Source: Daedaleopsis sinensis
Lineage: Eukaryota; Basidiomycota; Agaricomycetes; Polyporales; Polyporaceae
DNA: 64,000 bases
NCBI GenBank assembly: GCA_033807695.1
Contig: CM066309.1
Location: 2,728,001-2,792,000, forward strand
Reading direction: 5' to 3'
The notes beneath the pieces are model-generated. The model was not told the DNA's origin. It did no database searches and saw nothing but the letters and a program-made list of their open reading frames with translations. This document shows positions 38,735 through 48,929 of this stretch, piece after piece. Numbering within the stretch: the stretch's first letter is position 1; each line of letters opens with the position of its first letter. A program made the translations under genes and the position numbers.

Positions 38735-39030
38735 GTCGGCCTCTGCGTAGTCTGCTATTGTCCGAGCGATATGGAAGGAGGCAGCTCGACCTCGGGCGCT
38801 TCCCCTCTCAACCATCCCCACGCGCCCGCGTAAACACTCCGGGTCACGTGGTCGCGTCCTCGACGCGTCTCTCCGACTGAGAGCCTTCGGATTCTCTCAG
38901 CCTCTGAGCATTGAATTTAGGCTGTGACGGTGATAGTTGCAAGCCTATTATTCCAGTAGAACGACATAGTCCAGGTGTGTACATGTATCGTACATTTCAA
39001 CGGCAATGGCTCCAATATGGTACAAAAATA

Positions 39031-40377
39031 TTAGACTACAGCAGCATCGGCGAAAACATCCGTTAGGATGCCCGCAAGCCGTACGCCAGCCATCGCGAGC
39101 AGCCGTTCCACCACCCACTGGTCCGCGATCTTCCCCGCATAAGCCGGCGTGTCCAACTCGACGAGTTCAGGATGCCGCGGTGGTCCACCGACGTAGTTGT
39201 GGTCAGCCAGCGCACCCGACGAGTCCGTTTCGTCGATCTCCTCCGCAAGGTCCGACGAGTGCGATCCCGGGGTGTCCAACTGGTGCGGCCACACCGGCAG
39301 CTCGCAGTTGAGCTTGTGGATCGGCTGCGACCATGCGAAGGGACACAGCACGTCGTCGTCCCAGTCCTTCTCCGCTCCCGGGCGGGTCGTCAGCCCGAGT
39401 GCAGCGGGCACGTCCAGTGCGAACAGTGCCTGCATACGGTCACGGAACCCAGATGCAGTGGCCTTGGGCTCAGAGACGATGTTGGATTTCGGGCAGTCAA
39501 GCCAAGTCCGGCTCTCCTCGTCAAACCGTCCACCGACGGAGAGCCCTTCGTGCATGATGCGGCGGATGTATGGATCGTAGATGGCTCCGCGCAGGTGTGG
39601 CTCTACGAACACGCCGCCGGAGCCTCCGAGTGGACGGGAGTAGTTGTGCGGTGTCTGGCGAATGGACTGTGCGATGAGGAGGCCGTCCCATACGCTGTGC
39701 AAGTCTTCGGAGAAAGCAGTCAGCACTGTCCGTATGTCCGCTTCAACACGCGCGCACAAGTGTTTGTGCGCGCGCCGTCACGATACTAGAGTAAACTCAC
39801 TGGACACTCTTCCGTTCCATGCAACCTTAGCACCATTCCCACCCTTCTCGCGCCCGCTCATGTGCAGCGGCTGGTGCATGTCGCCCATCCAATGCACCAA
39901 GAACTTGAGCGCCTCCTCCGCATCGCCCACGCTCCTGTCCCCGTCAACGAACTCCCGCAGCACCGTCGTCACATTCCCCAGCGCGGCGAGCACGTTCCCA
40001 GTCGCGCGACCTTGCCATCCGTGCGCGCCCGGGAACGCACATGCGTCGGGCGGGTTGTCGTCCACGGCGTTCACGTAGTGCAGCGGGGCGGTGTAGCGGT
40101 ACTGCGGCTTCATGCGTATCTGGTCCGCCCAAGCCGCGATCGGAGCGAGGGAGCAGGGCGGGTATGCCGCTCCAGACTCGAAAGAGGCAGCATCCGGATC
40201 GGAGAGGTCGAGCGCGGGGTGGAGGATGTTGCAAACGAGGGAGAGGACAGGCTTCGGGAGGTGTATCTGGGCGATAGTGGCCACGATTTCGTGCCCCGCA
40301 GCACCCCACGCATGGGCGGTGGGGGCACTCGCGAGTGCCGCGACCAGGACGAGAGATTGGAGTAGACTGGTACGCAT
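39031..40377 (-). CDS. Secreted S1/P1-type zinc nuclease
   Basis: Exons 39801..40377 and 39031..39704, with a 96 bp intron (AAG acceptor), give 416 residues. The signal peptide (MRTSLLQSLVLVAALASAPTAHA) is followed by the mature N-terminal Trp that binds zinc (WGAAGHE). Further zinc ligands and landmarks are AAWADQIR, APLHYVNAVDDNPPDAC, FLVHWMGDMHQPLH, GGNGAKVAWNGRV and NLHSVWDG, the last created by splicing. S1/P1 enzymes use three zinc ions to cut single-stranded DNA and RNA and remove 3' phosphates, outside the cell. The C-terminal ~110 residues beyond the core are less conserved and acidic; the protein is longer than the ~270-290 residue classic enzymes. Confidence 0.9.
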
Positions 40378-40954
40378 CTTGAGTCGGTTAGTTGGATGAG
40401 CAGGGATCGCTGGCCCTTATATCGGAGGGCGCTTCTGCAAGACAAGGCAGGCTGACTGAGGGAGCTCTATATGAGTGTCGTCGTCAGCGAAGCGCGGTGC
40501 ATACAATGTACCGTCGTCAGAGGAACAACGCCGTTGTGAACACGCAGACAATGAATGTGAAAGTGACCTCAGTTAGAGACTCGCGGGGATGTGGAGGATG
40601 TCTCCAACCCAGGATAACCGCCTTTTGTCTCTGACGTCGACCGACGGGTTACATAAGGGTGGTTGAGATACCTTCCAAAGGAGGAGGCCTCAGCGCGCTG
40701 TGTCACAGTCATGTGTAAAGTTAGCTAGTCACGGTCGACGCTTCAGGTTTCCTTATATTCAGTGAGGTGACATGGTGAGGCCACGAATCGATATTGACTA
40801 TCTACAGCGTGGACGAGGTTTTTCTCGTACCAGAATGAACACTCGGATGACCGTCCGACAGCCAGATAGTCAGTCGAAGAAAGAAAATGATCTATCACAA
40901 CTTTAGTACATGATGACTCTACAAGTCCACAGATGACCTCTATATGATTAGCTT
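40378..40954. other. Intergenic, S1/P1 nuclease promoter
   Basis: 577 bp between the nuclease start and the endoglucanase stop. A TATA-like TTATATCGG lies about 40 bp before the nuclease ATG (near 40417 on the minus strand). No gene seen. Confidence 0.5.
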
Positions 40955-42672
40955 TTACTTGCTGGCGTTGGGCGCAAGGCACGTAGCGACGAGGGACGTG
41001 TCGGTCCACGCGTTTCCGTTGCTAGTCGGTACCTCCCCAAGGACGTATCCCTGGTAGAAGTTGCCCGCCGCCCAGCCGACGTATCCCAAGAATACTGCAC
41101 CAAACAACGGATTAGCTCGCGTCCGCATGCGTACCACTGGCACAGGAAGGGGCCCACGCACCATCGGAGTTGGCGTTCTGGAACGCAACCTGCTCGCACA
41201 TGAACTGCTGGCACGACGCGACGTTGCCTCCGCCGGTCTCGGTGTTGAATGCCTGGCGGCCGTTGCAGCGCAGCCACTCGGCGAGCGGCGCCCACGCGTT
41301 GTCGATGTTGTTAGTCACGCACTCCTCGTGCGTCCCCCTGAGCCGCGCTTCTCAGCATGAAACGCACGGGGGAGATGCAGAGGAGAGAACGTACGAGTTG
41401 TCGGCGTCGAGGTACTTGTGTACGTCGAAGATGAGGCCCGTAATGCTGCCGTCGGGGTTTGTGACCTTCGCGAGCGCTGCGGCGGAACCGTTCGAGACGA
41501 AGGTCTCAGCGGAAGTCCAGTTGTTTCCGGGGAGGAGGATGAGTTGCGAGGTTGCGCTAACGACAGACGTGAGTTCATGCTATCGCCAGCGACATCTGGA
41601 TTTCCAAAACTCACCCAGCCTTGCGAATGGCCGTGACGGCAGCCTGGACACTCTGGGCCCAGGCCTCAATGTCGGGGACGTCGTGGGGCTCGTTCATGCT
41701 GTATTACATGTGCCAGTGAGCGGCCGGCATGTGTCAGACAGGGTGAAAGCACTCACACTCCGAAGATGATCTTGTCATTGCTGGCGTACCGCGATGCGAT
41801 GGACGTCCAGATCGCGGCGAATTCCTCGTTCGTCGGACCACCTTGCCCAATGATCTACGACGATAGAATGTCAACTTGAACGCCCGCCCACCTGCCAAAT
41901 CCATCACAACTAATGCTCACCTTGCCGTTGAACCGAGCGTAGTTGTGCAAGTCGATGATGCACGACGCGCCAGTGTTCAAGCACGCCTGAACGAGCGCGT
42001 CGTACTTGACGAAGTTCTCCTCGACGATCGTGCTCCCCAGCACGTCCCCGGTGAAGAACTGCCAGCCCACGGGCAGCCGGAAGACGTTGAACCCGTCGTC
42101 GTTGACGAAGTGCTTCATCTGGCCCTCGCCGTCCCCGCCGTAGTACTGCGTGAGCGGCGGCCACGCGCCGCTCGCGCTGCACGTCCCGTCTGTCGAGCAC
42201 CCGAAGTCGAACCCGGCGATGTTCACGCCCGCGAAGCGGAGCTTGCCGGCACCGGCCGCGGGGACGGCGCAGCTGGACGTCGGCGCGGGGGCAGATGAGG
42301 TGGCTACTGTTGTGGAGGGGGCGGGCGCCGCAGCACCGGGCACGCACTGCGAGTAGGCTGTGGGGTTCCGTGAGCGACTTAGAGTAGCAAACACAATATG
42401 TGGTCCTACCGTCATTGAGCTCCGTGCAGACAGAACCTGAAGCACAGACAGTGGCGCCAGACCAGCCCTGGAGTATTGGGGTGAGTACAGGGTGTTCAGC
42501 ATTGTCCATTTGGTACGTACTGTGCCACCGCCTGTAGTAGCCCGCCCCAGTTAGATGGTGTTTGACAGGTTCACGAGATGTGCTACTCACATTGGCCCCA
42601 AACGGGTGCTTGCTGTGCACTGACAGAGAGCGCAAGAGCGACAGCAACAAACAGCCTAGCAAACGAATGCAT
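40955..42672 (-). CDS. Secreted GH5 endoglucanase with N-terminal CBM1
   Basis: Endo-1,4-beta-glucanase acting on cellulose outside the cell. The ATG at 42672 gives a signal peptide (MHSFARLFVAVALALSVSA) and then a CBM1 split over short exons (QQAPVWGQC, WSGATVCASGSVCTELND, SQCVPG). A Ser/Thr/Pro linker follows, then the GH5 subfamily 5-type catalytic domain: GKLRFAGVNIAGFDFGC, DDGFNVFRLPVGWQF, CIIDLHNYARFNG, FGVMNEPHDVPD (acid/base Glu), LPGNNWTSA, DVHKYLD, NNIDNAWAPLAEWLRCNG, FNTETGGGN (nucleophile Glu) and FLGYVGWAAGNF. At least seven introns of 50-100 bp interrupt it. Motif order and spacing match intact fungal EG2-type enzymes, so it is probably functional. Confidence 0.92.
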
Positions 42673-43423
42673 CGCGGGGTAGATGATTTTAGGACAGTCC
42701 GGGCACGGTACCCCGTTCCCTCTTCGTGTCCGCCTTTTATCGCATCTACGTACGTCCCCCGAGGGTGATGACTACCGGGAAGGGCGATAATAATAAATGC
42801 CGCTTCGCTTCCCCTAGGCCTAGTGGCATACCGACACGAGAGTTAGATCCGAAGTTTTGCGCTAGAAGCCCTTCGCGCGTGTGTTTTCACGGGCTCGCGC
42901 TGCGTACGGTCAGCCCGACGACGAGTAGACGCGACGCACCTCGTACGGGAGCCGACAACTTCCCGCGCAGTCAGGTGCGCAACGGCAGGAGCAGGCAGGA
43001 GCAGGCACCGAGGGAGGGTGAGCATCCCTCGCGTCACATGTAGAGCTAGTTAGCTCTAGTCGCCGCGTTCGCGAGGATGGAGAAGGTCGCTAGGGCGGGA
43101 GACGTGCGGTTCATTTTCGCATGAACGTCGGGTCGTATAGGGTCGGACGGCCGTGACCATCCCCGCGAGCTCGTGTCGCTCTTTGACTGTGCTTCCTGCT
43201 TTCGCCGAGTATCACCTTCAGCAGGCTCACTGGTGGAGTAATGCGTCCGCGGGAAGAAGGAGAGACAGCTGGCAGTGCGAATTTTTAGATACGGAAAGAG
43301 CAGCCACGTCACCGGGGGTACATGTACATGTAGAAGCTTGAGACATATAACATGAGTAGTTCTTGAAGAGCACACCATGAGATGAGAGTGAGCGACGTGA
43401 TCAAGATTCATGAACGTAGAAGG

Positions 43424-43706
43424 TTACTGCGCTGTGCGTTTCGTCGCTGATCTGTATCTGCAGTGGCGAAGTCGTATGCACAGCGCTGAGGGCCAGCATG
43501 ACCCCAGTGGAAGTGCAAGAGATATTAGGTTCGAAGACCTCACCGTTGGGTCCAAGGTCGTGGTGGAGCTCGTGTGTGCTCAACTTCCATGCGACGAGTT
43601 GGGGACTCCTGGGTTTTTGTTGGCTCACAGTGTTACCAAGTTGACTGGCGATGCTGAGGCGCAAGTGATCGGGAGCGGGGTGATCTCTGGAGGGCAGTGT
43701 ATGCAT
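43424..43706 (+). repeat. Inverted repeat, left copy (gene fragment)
   Basis: 283 bp matching, in opposite orientation, 46291-46573. The encoded peptide is the same throughout, in both sense and antisense readings, so the DNA appears essentially identical. The copy contains part of an intron and the last exon of the minus-strand gene at 46285-47252 but lacks its 5' exons and its stop context, so it is a non-functional duplicate. Confidence 0.9.
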
Positions 43707-44697
43707 GGGGAGCTCCTTCCTCTCATACCACCATCATCGGCTGGTTTCCCACGGTCCCTGGCCACTGGAGCGGTCAAACCTGGGCTCTTTCCTGCATGAA
43801 TCCGACCTATTTGGAAGCTCAACCGATTCATGATAATATTGATCATCAGAACCCGACATGAAGTCTTGCGCTATTTTGCTCAGTAGGTTCAAACCGTCCC
43901 TGTACCTCCCGCACCTTCCAAAACCCGGAACCCACTCGACAATAGATAGACATTAAGCATATGAGTGTCTAAATCACTACACAAGTCCTCAGGGACGCAT
44001 CGTTCGCGATGCGAAGACACACTGACGTGCCCATGGTACTTAGTACCGATAGTCTACAGACTACACTTTACTGCGACTCTGCGGATGGCCCACATGGTTG
44101 AATTTTGAACCGTGGGAATGATGGGCCGGGACTTAACTAGGCCGACAGAGACAGCGTCTAGGCCTTAGATCTCACCACGTGGCAACACACTCCTTTTACC
44201 GCTAGAAGCTGCTTACCAAACAGCTCACTGTACCTGTGTGTTATTGCGCGCCGACTCAGAAAGCATATTGCTAACCCCCCTTCTCTACTTAATAACTCCT
44301 TCCTACAAGCTCCAGTTTTCTCTCGCTAATCGAGAACCCCACAAAATTTCTGACAAGACAAATCACAATCTACGTCCAAACTGTGAATTATTTGCACTGA
44401 GCAGTGTCCTAAAACTCGAACGACGAGACCCCTCCCCTCTTGTTTTCCCTCACGTGTGCAAATGGCTAGTACCATAGTTAACTTTCGGATGAAACTGCAA
44501 CCCCAAGCGGACTGCAAATCCGCACAATATGATTACGTATATCGGTGCAGCATCATGATATAAAGCCCTACCGTTCTACCCCTCTCATCGTCGTGGCTGG
44601 CCCACTCATTCATATTCTCCCTCCGTACGCCTGAAAACGCCCAGGCATACTTCCGCCGCTCTTTGCCCCGCTGGACTCCGCCCGCTCTTTGCCGATC

Positions 44698-44706
44698 GAT
44701 ATAAAG
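44698..44706 (+). promoter_or_regulatory. TATA-like box of orphan gene
   Basis: GATATAAAG lies about 55 bp before the ATG at 44755 and supports that start rather than the in-frame ATG at 44689, which would lie upstream of it. Confidence 0.4.
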
Positions 44707-44754
44707 TACCTTCCTGTGAACCTGCTCGCCCTCAGGAAGTTCCTATCATTCACT

Positions 44755-45492
44755 ATGCTTTCTACTCCCCAACCTGCACACTCGCACGTTGCGGTCATCG
44801 ACCCTGCTCTCCTATCTGCTCCTCGCCCTCACACACATCCTATACCCATTCTTGCACAATGGGTTGGCTTTGCAGAGGACTCGAAGAAGATGACGGGAGT
44901 CAAGAAACAACACCTATACACCATCGTGATCCCCCCTCCTACTCCGCTCTATGATGGGGCTCCCGTCAGCATCCTAGCAATATCCAGAAGCTCCTACCAC
45001 ATACCCGTCGCACCGATAAACTGCCTAGACACGTATGACCCCCATGTGCTGGGCTGTATCGCTCTCATCTCCCCAACGACGACCGGTCGAGCTGCGATAA
45101 CCATCGTCAACGAATGCAATAACAATCCTGTCGAGATAATCACCCTCGACGTACCGCTCCTCCCCTCCATCATCCACAACGTCGTCTGTAGCCTTGGCAT
45201 AAACGCAGAGTCTCCTCTCGACGAGCCAACTCCCCCCATGACTTGGCAACTCATCCAAGTACGACCGAGAGTCTGTGCGGGGACCGTCTGTCCCATTCCT
45301 CCCTACTGGGACATGGACCTGACGACGGATTGGGTGAAAGAGGGCTACACCAGCTCGGAGGGAGAGGCAGAGGATGAAGCGCAGCCCACCAAACGCTTCA
45401 AGGTGTCTACCCGAGGAGCGTATGGAACGAGGGGAAGACGTGGTGGTATGAAAGGGAATGCGCACTGGCGTCCGCGCAAGAAATCATCCTAA
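44755..45492 (+). CDS. Orphan single-exon protein, C-terminal RG-rich
   Basis: A 245-residue open frame without introns, lying between the two arms of the 283 bp inverted repeat. I recognise no family. The body is hydrophobic/Pro-rich with beta-like segments (QHLYTIVIPPPTPLYDG, LGCIALISPTT, VEIITLDVPLLPSI). The tail is acidic (SSEGEAEDEAQ) then basic (KRFKVSTRGAYGTRGRRGG ending RPRKKSS), a layout that suggests nucleic-acid binding or a nuclear signal. Codon choice is less GC-biased than in the housekeeping genes of this window. It could be a gene of a mobile element or a lineage-specific gene. Expression is supported only by the TATA-like box. Confidence 0.5.
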   Translation: MLSTPQPAHSHVAVIDPALLSAPRPHTHPIPILAQWVGFAEDSKKMTGVKKQHLYTIVIPPPTPLYDGAPVSILAISRSSYHIPVAPINCLDTYDPHVLGCIALISPTTTGRAAITIVNECNNNPVEIITLDVPLLPSIIHNVVCSLGINAESPLDEPTPPMTWQLIQVRPRVCAGTVCPIPPYWDMDLTTDWVKEGYTSSEGEAEDEAQPTKRFKVSTRGAYGTRGRRGGMKGNAHWRPRKKSS

Positions 45493-46284
45493 CGGTCCAT
45501 CCTCCCTTTATATATCTATATGCACTCTCCTGCAGGTCACTGTGATTACGACAACCCTTCCGATCCGCTGCATCAACCCTGACCTAACAATCTCATGTCT
45601 CACTTACCTGACACCTCGTACCTGATCACCTCCGTTATCACGCGAGATCGACTCATTTTGCCCTTTAACGCATTAGACACACGATCGAACATATCTATTG
45701 CCACCCACCATACTTTACCTCCCTATACGCACCATTCTGACCCTAAAGCATTGACGTTTCACAACGAGCATATGCCCCACCAACACTCCCAATACCGTCA
45801 CCTCGCCCCTCCCTCTCTCAGAAATATTACTGCTTGTCATAATACACGCTCCTTATAGCCCTTATACCGAGCCTCCTATGACACACTTCCAAATTACACC
45901 CTCATAAAATCGCTACCTCAACACTGGGGCACCCGATGTCGCCGCTCTACCCGAGATACCCGACTGACTAATTTGCCTGACACAACCTGCTTATGCTTGA
46001 CGGATGACTAACCCCATGCGATTTCGCCCGGACACTCCCTGTTTGTTCCGTACAACGCGGAACCTCCAGCCCATCAAGCCAATAGCGCCCGGACCGTTAC
46101 GGAACGAGTCTCCGGTCAACTACCGCTCAATGACCTCATCGAGCGCCTTGTGCGCATTAACGCTTGGACGCTCCTGCAGTCAACTTGCAGTATCACTGTA
46201 TCAAGATCAAGTGCGAATCCTTTGCCAATCGACTGTACGAACTACTCAAGATATAAACCTACTATCGCCCTGGTGATCTGAGCT
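45493..46284. other. AT-richer spacer, no gene seen
   Basis: About 790 bp, pyrimidine-rich on the plus strand, with no open frame of note and no recognised motif. Confidence 0.5.
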
Positions 46285-47252
46285 TCACGTATGCATACAC
46301 TGCCCTCCAGAGATCACCCCGCTCCCGATCACTTGCGCCTCAGCATCGCCAGTCAACTTGGTAACACTGTGAGCCAACAAAAACCCAGGAGTCCCCAACT
46401 CGTCGCATGGAAGTTGAGCACACACGAGCTCCACCACGACCTTGGACCCAACGGTGAGGTCTTCGAACCTAATATCTCTTGCACTTCCACTGGGGTCATG
46501 CTGGCCCTCAGCGCTGTGCATACGACTTCGCCACTGCAGATACAGATCAGCGACGAAACGCACAGCGCAGTAAGCACTCACCCCCGCCTTTGCGGCTGCG
46601 ACGATTACAGACACCACCGTCACACCCTCATCGCCCGGAAGACGACCTCGAACCACCCGTAACGCCTCCTTCAACGTGCGTGCATCACTGACGCGCGGCA
46701 CCTCGATATCTAGCATGTAAATTGCAGGCTGACCGAATAATTCGCTAATCTTGCTGGTCGAAGCGACTTCACCAAAGATGCAGAGCTGCATTGGGCCATA
46801 CTGGTCGAATAACGCGTTCAACCCCCCAAAGGGCTGCAAGACTGCTTTCCCCGTGGAAACGTACGCGGCATTCACCAGGGGCCATGTCGAGTATACGCCC
46901 CCAGCAAAGTGCGTAAAGCGACTACCACGCGCCTCAGTCGCGTACGTCAGGAAGGCACTGGCTATTACACTCACAAGTACACGGGCCTTACATGCCACGA
47001 GCCTCCCGTTTTCCCTCGAGCACTAATCAGTCTATACGACAATGTCAGTGTCGACGCATGCGCAACTACGCCATCAACTTACGCGAAACCGACCTCGTTA
47101 CCCTCCACAATGTAATCCGTGGAATTCCCCTCGCGAACTGTCCCCATCCGTAACTCGTCGCCAATGTGCACAACACGCAACGTTGGCCTGATGATGCCAA
47201 CTGGTTTGACGTTGACTAAATCGAGAGAGTCAGCCCCAGCAGGCGTCGCCAT
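46285..47252 (-). CDS. Unrecognised repeat-associated gene family, left member
   Basis: Starts MATPAGADSLDLVNVKPVGI (ATG at 47252). Exon 1 ends EGNEVGF just before the donor at 47082. A central exon reads RGSRFTHFAGGVYSTWPLVN, then GPMQLCIFGEVAS, YMLDIEVPRVSDARTLKEAL and VIVAAAKAG. The last exon reads DIRFEDLTVGSKVVVELVCA, TPGFLLAHSVTKL and ends GGQCMHT. The final intron (GTGAGT...CTGCAG, 46 bp) lies inside the inverted repeat. The exons in the 46.95-47.08 kb interval are not resolved. The gene is homologous to the minus-strand gene at 62213-63120. I recognise no known domain. The 13.8 kb retrotransposon inserted about 160 bp upstream of its ATG, so its own promoter has probably been displaced. 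Confidence 0.5.
46291..46573 (-). repeat. Inverted repeat, right copy
   Basis: 283 bp, reverse complement of 43424-43706. Here it is in its natural context: part of the last intron and the last exon of the minus-strand gene 46285-47252. This copy is therefore the likely source of the left one. Confidence 0.9.
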
Positions 47253-47412
47253 CGTATGCGGTAAAGCGGAAACCGTCGTGCTGTGTCGACCTTCGTGGCG
47301 CTCTGACGGTGTCGCTGACGAAGAACTGGGGAAGACGAAGAGTTGGGGCAACACCACTAAGTCGCCCTGCCCCTATAGTCCTCGTTACCGAGACCACAAA
47401 CAACTGCAAATC

Positions 47413-47416
47413 GCGG
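47413..47416. repeat. Target-site duplication, left
   Basis: GCGG directly before the 5' LTR, repeated directly after the 3' LTR at 61217-61220. Four bases match; a fifth does not. Confidence 0.7.
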
Positions 47417-48377
47417 TGATGCGCCCCGTAGTGGCGCCAGCCCCGCTTTTCGCGCCATCGCCGATATACGGCGATGCCTACTACGACACGCTGGCCAGGA
47501 CGGAGTCCCTGCCCTCGACCTCCCACTCCAGGACCACCACATCCCTCCGACAAGGCGGTCGGAGGGGACGCCTCATGCGGCCCACGCAGCGCGCGAGGCC
47601 TCCGGCCTCCAACGGGCGCGACGCCCTTCCCTCCAACGGGCCGCGCCCGTAGGAGGCTTGCGAGTGTTCCCCGCAGCCCCGGCAGGAGGCTGGGCAGCAG
47701 CCTGAGGACCGCTCCGACACCCGAGACCAGAGCGGGCCGCAGTTTAGGTTACAGGCATCGTGCGGGACCGATGACACGCTAGTCGCAGGCGGAGGCGGCG
47801 GTGCAGGGGTCCAGGCGTAGCCGTTCCTGACCGTTCTACGAGACCAGGCGGTAGGACCCGACTGGCGCCCAGGCCGAGGGTTTAGCCACGGTTCCGCCTC
47901 CTCGCGGAACTGCGACAAGGCGGGTTCGAGGTAGTTTCAGGAGGCACTGGAGAGTAGGGCAGAGGGTTACGAGCGGGCGGACCACGCTGGAGGCTCCGGA
48001 TTGGACGAGGTTCGAGGTACCGCACGGGACGGTAGCAGTAGATAGGATGCCCGCGTAGAGGACTTGTAGCCTCAGATCCCCCATCCCCCATATCCATACA
48101 GGCGCGAGCCCAGCGGTCCGACGCACTCGACGACCTCGCTGTCGAGCCCGTCCTCGGTGTGATCTCCTTCGAGCCCCGTCCTTCCACGTGCTCCGCCCGT
48201 CGTAGTTCCCTGTCCCCTTCTCGATCCCTCGCTCTCCGGCCTTCGACGTGCGCGTCTCGTCGTAGTTGTTCGTTCCAGTTGCTCGGGAACCAGAGGTCCA
48301 CCTCGCACCCTTCGGAGCGTCTGCCCGGTGTTGTGTCTGCTGGGTTTACCTAGTAGATCGCCGGTGCCCTCCCATCA
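47417..48377 (+). repeat. 5' LTR (961 bp)
   Basis: Begins TGATGCGCC and ends CCCATCA, with short inverted ends TGATG/CATCA. It is identical in length to the 3' LTR. One difference was noticed: C at about 48318 here, T at about 61157 in the 3' LTR. Open frames inside are identical in both LTRs and are probably not genes. Confidence 0.95.
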
Positions 48378-48929
48378 CTTGGAGCCCACCGCGAGGGGAT
48401 ATTCTCTGCTACCTCTGAGGTCAAGCTGCAACCTACGCTACGACCGGTCCCTGACCCCGCACGCACCCGAAGCACCACGTCCGGCTCCCGCCCTCCTCGA
48501 CCGCCGCCCACGGAAGAACCCCGGCCCGTCTCCCAGCGCAGTGCCTCTCCTCTGACCGATCTCGACGAGCTTCCCGAGACGGAGGACCACCCCGCGCCAG
48601 TACCTCCTGCCACCTCTCGCGCTCGCCGCACATCCACCTCCGTCCCGCCGCGCGTCCCGGCCCCGCGGACTACACAGAACTCGCGAAGAGCTGCTGCGAC
48701 TGCGGTCGCCCCCGGATTCGACGCTCCCACCGCCTCCGCCGTACGACGAGCTGGTAGAGAACCGACTCCACGAGCTCCCTTCCCTAGCGTAGCACCCCCG
48801 GCACCTCGGGTTCCCCCTACGTCCAGCGCATCCCGCCGTACAACTGCACCTCCGCCGCCGCCCGCACAGCAACCCTCCCAATCGACCGCCCCGATTCCCC
48901 TGCTTCCTCCTGCAGCGACTGTACCCACC
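48378..48929 (+). other. Retrotransposon leader with extended open gag frame
   Basis: 552 bp between the LTR and the gag ATG. The gag frame stays open through nearly all of it and encodes a Pro/Arg/Thr-rich stretch, but no ATG in that frame was found. The ATG at 48930 has a good context (CCCACCATGG). Confidence 0.6.
48380..48397 (+). other. Candidate tRNA primer-binding site
   Basis: Two bases after the 5' LTR the sequence starts TGGAGCCCACCGCG, as expected for a site complementary to a tRNA 3' end (CCA). The tRNA species could not be identified by eye. Confidence 0.55.

Larger units (their letters stand above)
42673..44754. other. Intergenic, start of repeat-rich region
   Basis: The first part is the endoglucanase promoter. 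It contains the left copy of a 283 bp inverted repeat (43424-43706) and two TATA-like ATATAAAG words (about 44559 and 44699). No other gene seen. Confidence 0.5.

Noticed and set aside
43424..46573. Inverted repeat as terminal inverted repeats of a DNA transposon
   Set aside because: The ends lie within an intron and an exon of a neighbouring gene, there is no target duplication, and the enclosed frame is not a recognisable transposase.
47481..48308. Open frames within the LTRs, identical at 60320-61147
   Set aside because: They repeat exactly because the LTRs do, carry no motif, and are most likely non-coding.
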